Below, piece after piece: positions 5,546-6,306 of a stretch of 6,306 nucleotides of DNA (within the stretch, counting starts at the first letter, position 1; every line of letters begins with the position of its first letter). Origin of the DNA: an uncultured Catenibacterium sp. GTDB lineage: Bacteria > Bacillota_I > Bacilli_A > Erysipelotrichales > Coprobacillaceae. A program made the position numbers and the translations under genes. Location: contig CAAFPB010000460.1 of assembly GCA_900764725.1 (NCBI GenBank), positions 1 through 6,306 on the forward strand, read 5' to 3'. The notes beneath the pieces were generated by a model. That model did not search any database. It was not told the DNA's origin and saw nothing but the letters and a program-made list of their open reading frames with translations.

Positions 5546-6306
5546 TCAAAAAGTAAAATTTCTCTTCAATCTATCAGGAACCATGCTCATCGCATCTTCC
5601 CATTCTGTTCTTAAGAATAATTTTGCCAACACCAAATACACGATGACACCAACCAAACTACCTATTATTAGCTGGACATAGATATTGGAAGACATCATCA
5701 TCGAACCATGGACAATAATCCATACGGCAAACGACACACTTAATATCGGCAGCAAGTCGCCCATCTGCTTCAGATACCCTACATTGATTAATTTTCCTGT
5801 ATAATAGGTATTGATAATCAATGAAATCATAGAACTAACGATACCACCACTTACCATCCAGATAATACCGTTCGGAATGGTAACAACCATAATGCTGACA
5901 CCTATGATTTTCTTGAAGACTTCCAATCTGAAGAACAGATCTGAACGTCCTTTCACGGTTAGCAAGTTCAAGTTGATAGCTTGAATAGGATACCACATCA
6001 ACGAGAAACAAAGTAGCTGCAAAAGGATAATGCAACCTTCCCATTTATCCGACAACAACACCCGAATAAGAGGATCGGCAACAGCCGAAAGTATCAGCAT
6101 CAAGGGAAATATCAAAAATGCCGACAATTTCAAAATCTTGCGATAATTTCTAGCCAGTCGCTCATCCTCATTCTGAATGCTGCTCAACACAGGAAAAGTT
6201 ACACGTTGGAGCACTCCTGTAACATTACTCGATGGAAGATTGGAAAACTGCTGTGCTCTCGTATAATTACCCAAGTCATTGGCACTGAAGTATTTTCCTA
6301 TCACTA
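5546..6306 (-). CDS. Wzx-like polysaccharide flippase, C-terminal half (cut by window edge)
   Basis: About 252 residues of a lipopolysaccharide/polysaccharide biosynthesis flippase (MOP/MATE superfamily, WzxC/TuaB-like) are visible. Such proteins move the lipid-linked repeat unit across the inner membrane. IGKYFSANDLGNYTRAQQFSNLPSSN, at the visible beginning, is a conserved mid-protein stretch of this family, followed by LQRVTFPVLSSIQNEDERL. About six membrane spans follow (roughly 60-80, 92-112, 133-152, 154-170, 184-202 and 208-230), and the protein ends in a basic tail, PDRLKRNFTF. Full-length members are about 480 residues with 12 or more spans, so the N-terminal half lies beyond base 6306. 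The GTG at 6304 is a valine in mid-protein, not a start. The stop TGA is 12 bp before the next gene, in the same frame. GC is about 40-43%, higher than in the genes at the left. Confidence 0.92.
   Translation of the reverse strand, partial: VIGKYFSANDLGNYTRAQQFSNLPSSNVTGVLQRVTFPVLSSIQNEDERLARNYRKILKLSAFLIFPLMLILSAVADPLIRVLLSDKWEGCIILLQLLCFSLMWYPIQAINLNLLTVKGRSDLFFRLEVFKKIIGVSIMVVTIPNGIIWMVSGGIVSSMISLIINTYYTGKLINVGYLKQMGDLLPILSVSFAVWIIVHGSMMMSSNIYVQLIIGSLVGVIVYLVLAKLFLRTEWEDAMSMVPDRLKRNFTF

Noticed and set aside
5534..5548. TGA readthrough fusing flippase and transferase
   Set aside because: The two genes share a frame with only the TGA and four codons between them, but nothing suggests recoding; one in three neighbouring pairs would share a frame by chance.
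5393..5614. 73-codon open frame on the plus strand
   Set aside because: It runs antisense to the start of the GT-A transferase and the end of the flippase, has no recognisable motif, and is the only plus-strand candidate in an all-minus operon.
5835..6044. 69-codon open frame on the minus strand
   Set aside because: It is an alternative frame within the flippase gene, whose own frame encodes a convincing multi-span membrane protein.
6302..6304. GTG as the start codon of the flippase
   Set aside because: The residues after it are a conserved mid-protein segment of the family, and the frame remains open to the window edge, so the gene extends further.
1..6306. CRISPR array, tRNA, rRNA, insertion sequence, attachment site or origin
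   Set aside because: No spaced direct repeats, RNA gene signatures, transposase-like proteins or terminal inverted repeats were seen; the window is almost fully occupied by polysaccharide genes.

Overview
This window looks like the downstream part of a capsule or exopolysaccharide (possibly O-antigen) biosynthesis locus. All seven genes lie on the minus strand and are packed as one operon, so transcription runs from the high-coordinate end to the low-coordinate end. The DNA is AT-rich, about 22-33% GC by eye in much of the left half and about 40-45% at the right edge. None of the internal starts has a recognisable GGAGG-type Shine-Dalgarno sequence; they are preceded by A/T-rich DNA. That, with the gene mix (Wzx-type flippase, EpsG-type polymerase, DXD-type capsular glycosyltransferase, several GT-A/GT-B transferases, hexapeptide acetyltransferase), fits a gut- or oral-type Bacteroidota (Bacteroidales). 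The assignment is an inference; AT-rich Firmicutes carry similar loci.

Layout in transcription order: the C-terminal half of a Wzx-like polysaccharide flippase, cut by the right edge (6306-5546); a GT-A glycosyltransferase (5533-4484); an 89-bp gap with a small palindrome; a DXD-type capsular glycosyltransferase (4394-3669); an EpsG-family multi-membrane-span polymerase (3669-2515); a family 2 glycosyltransferase (2515-1565); a GT-B family 4/1 glycosyltransferase (1562-450); and a left-handed beta-helix O-acetyltransferase (457 to 22), cut off at its 3' end. Apart from the 89-bp gap, neighbours overlap or lie 2-12 bp apart, which suggests co-transcription and translational coupling.

Together these make a Wzx/Wzy-type pathway: the transferases extend a lipid-linked oligosaccharide on the cytoplasmic face, the acetyltransferase probably decorates it, the flippase moves it across the inner membrane, and the EpsG-like protein polymerises it. 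Four transferases plus an initiating enzyme outside the window would suggest a repeat unit of about five sugars, but the locus is incomplete at both ends.

The first 21 bases are not biological: they match the end of an Illumina TruSeq adapter, so the left edge is a contig end with untrimmed adapter. The acetyltransferase frame runs into it and gains a false tail. I see no previously undescribed system. The points worth a second look are the adapter chimera, the composition change inside two transferase genes, and an in-frame 24-bp duplication in the DXD transferase.
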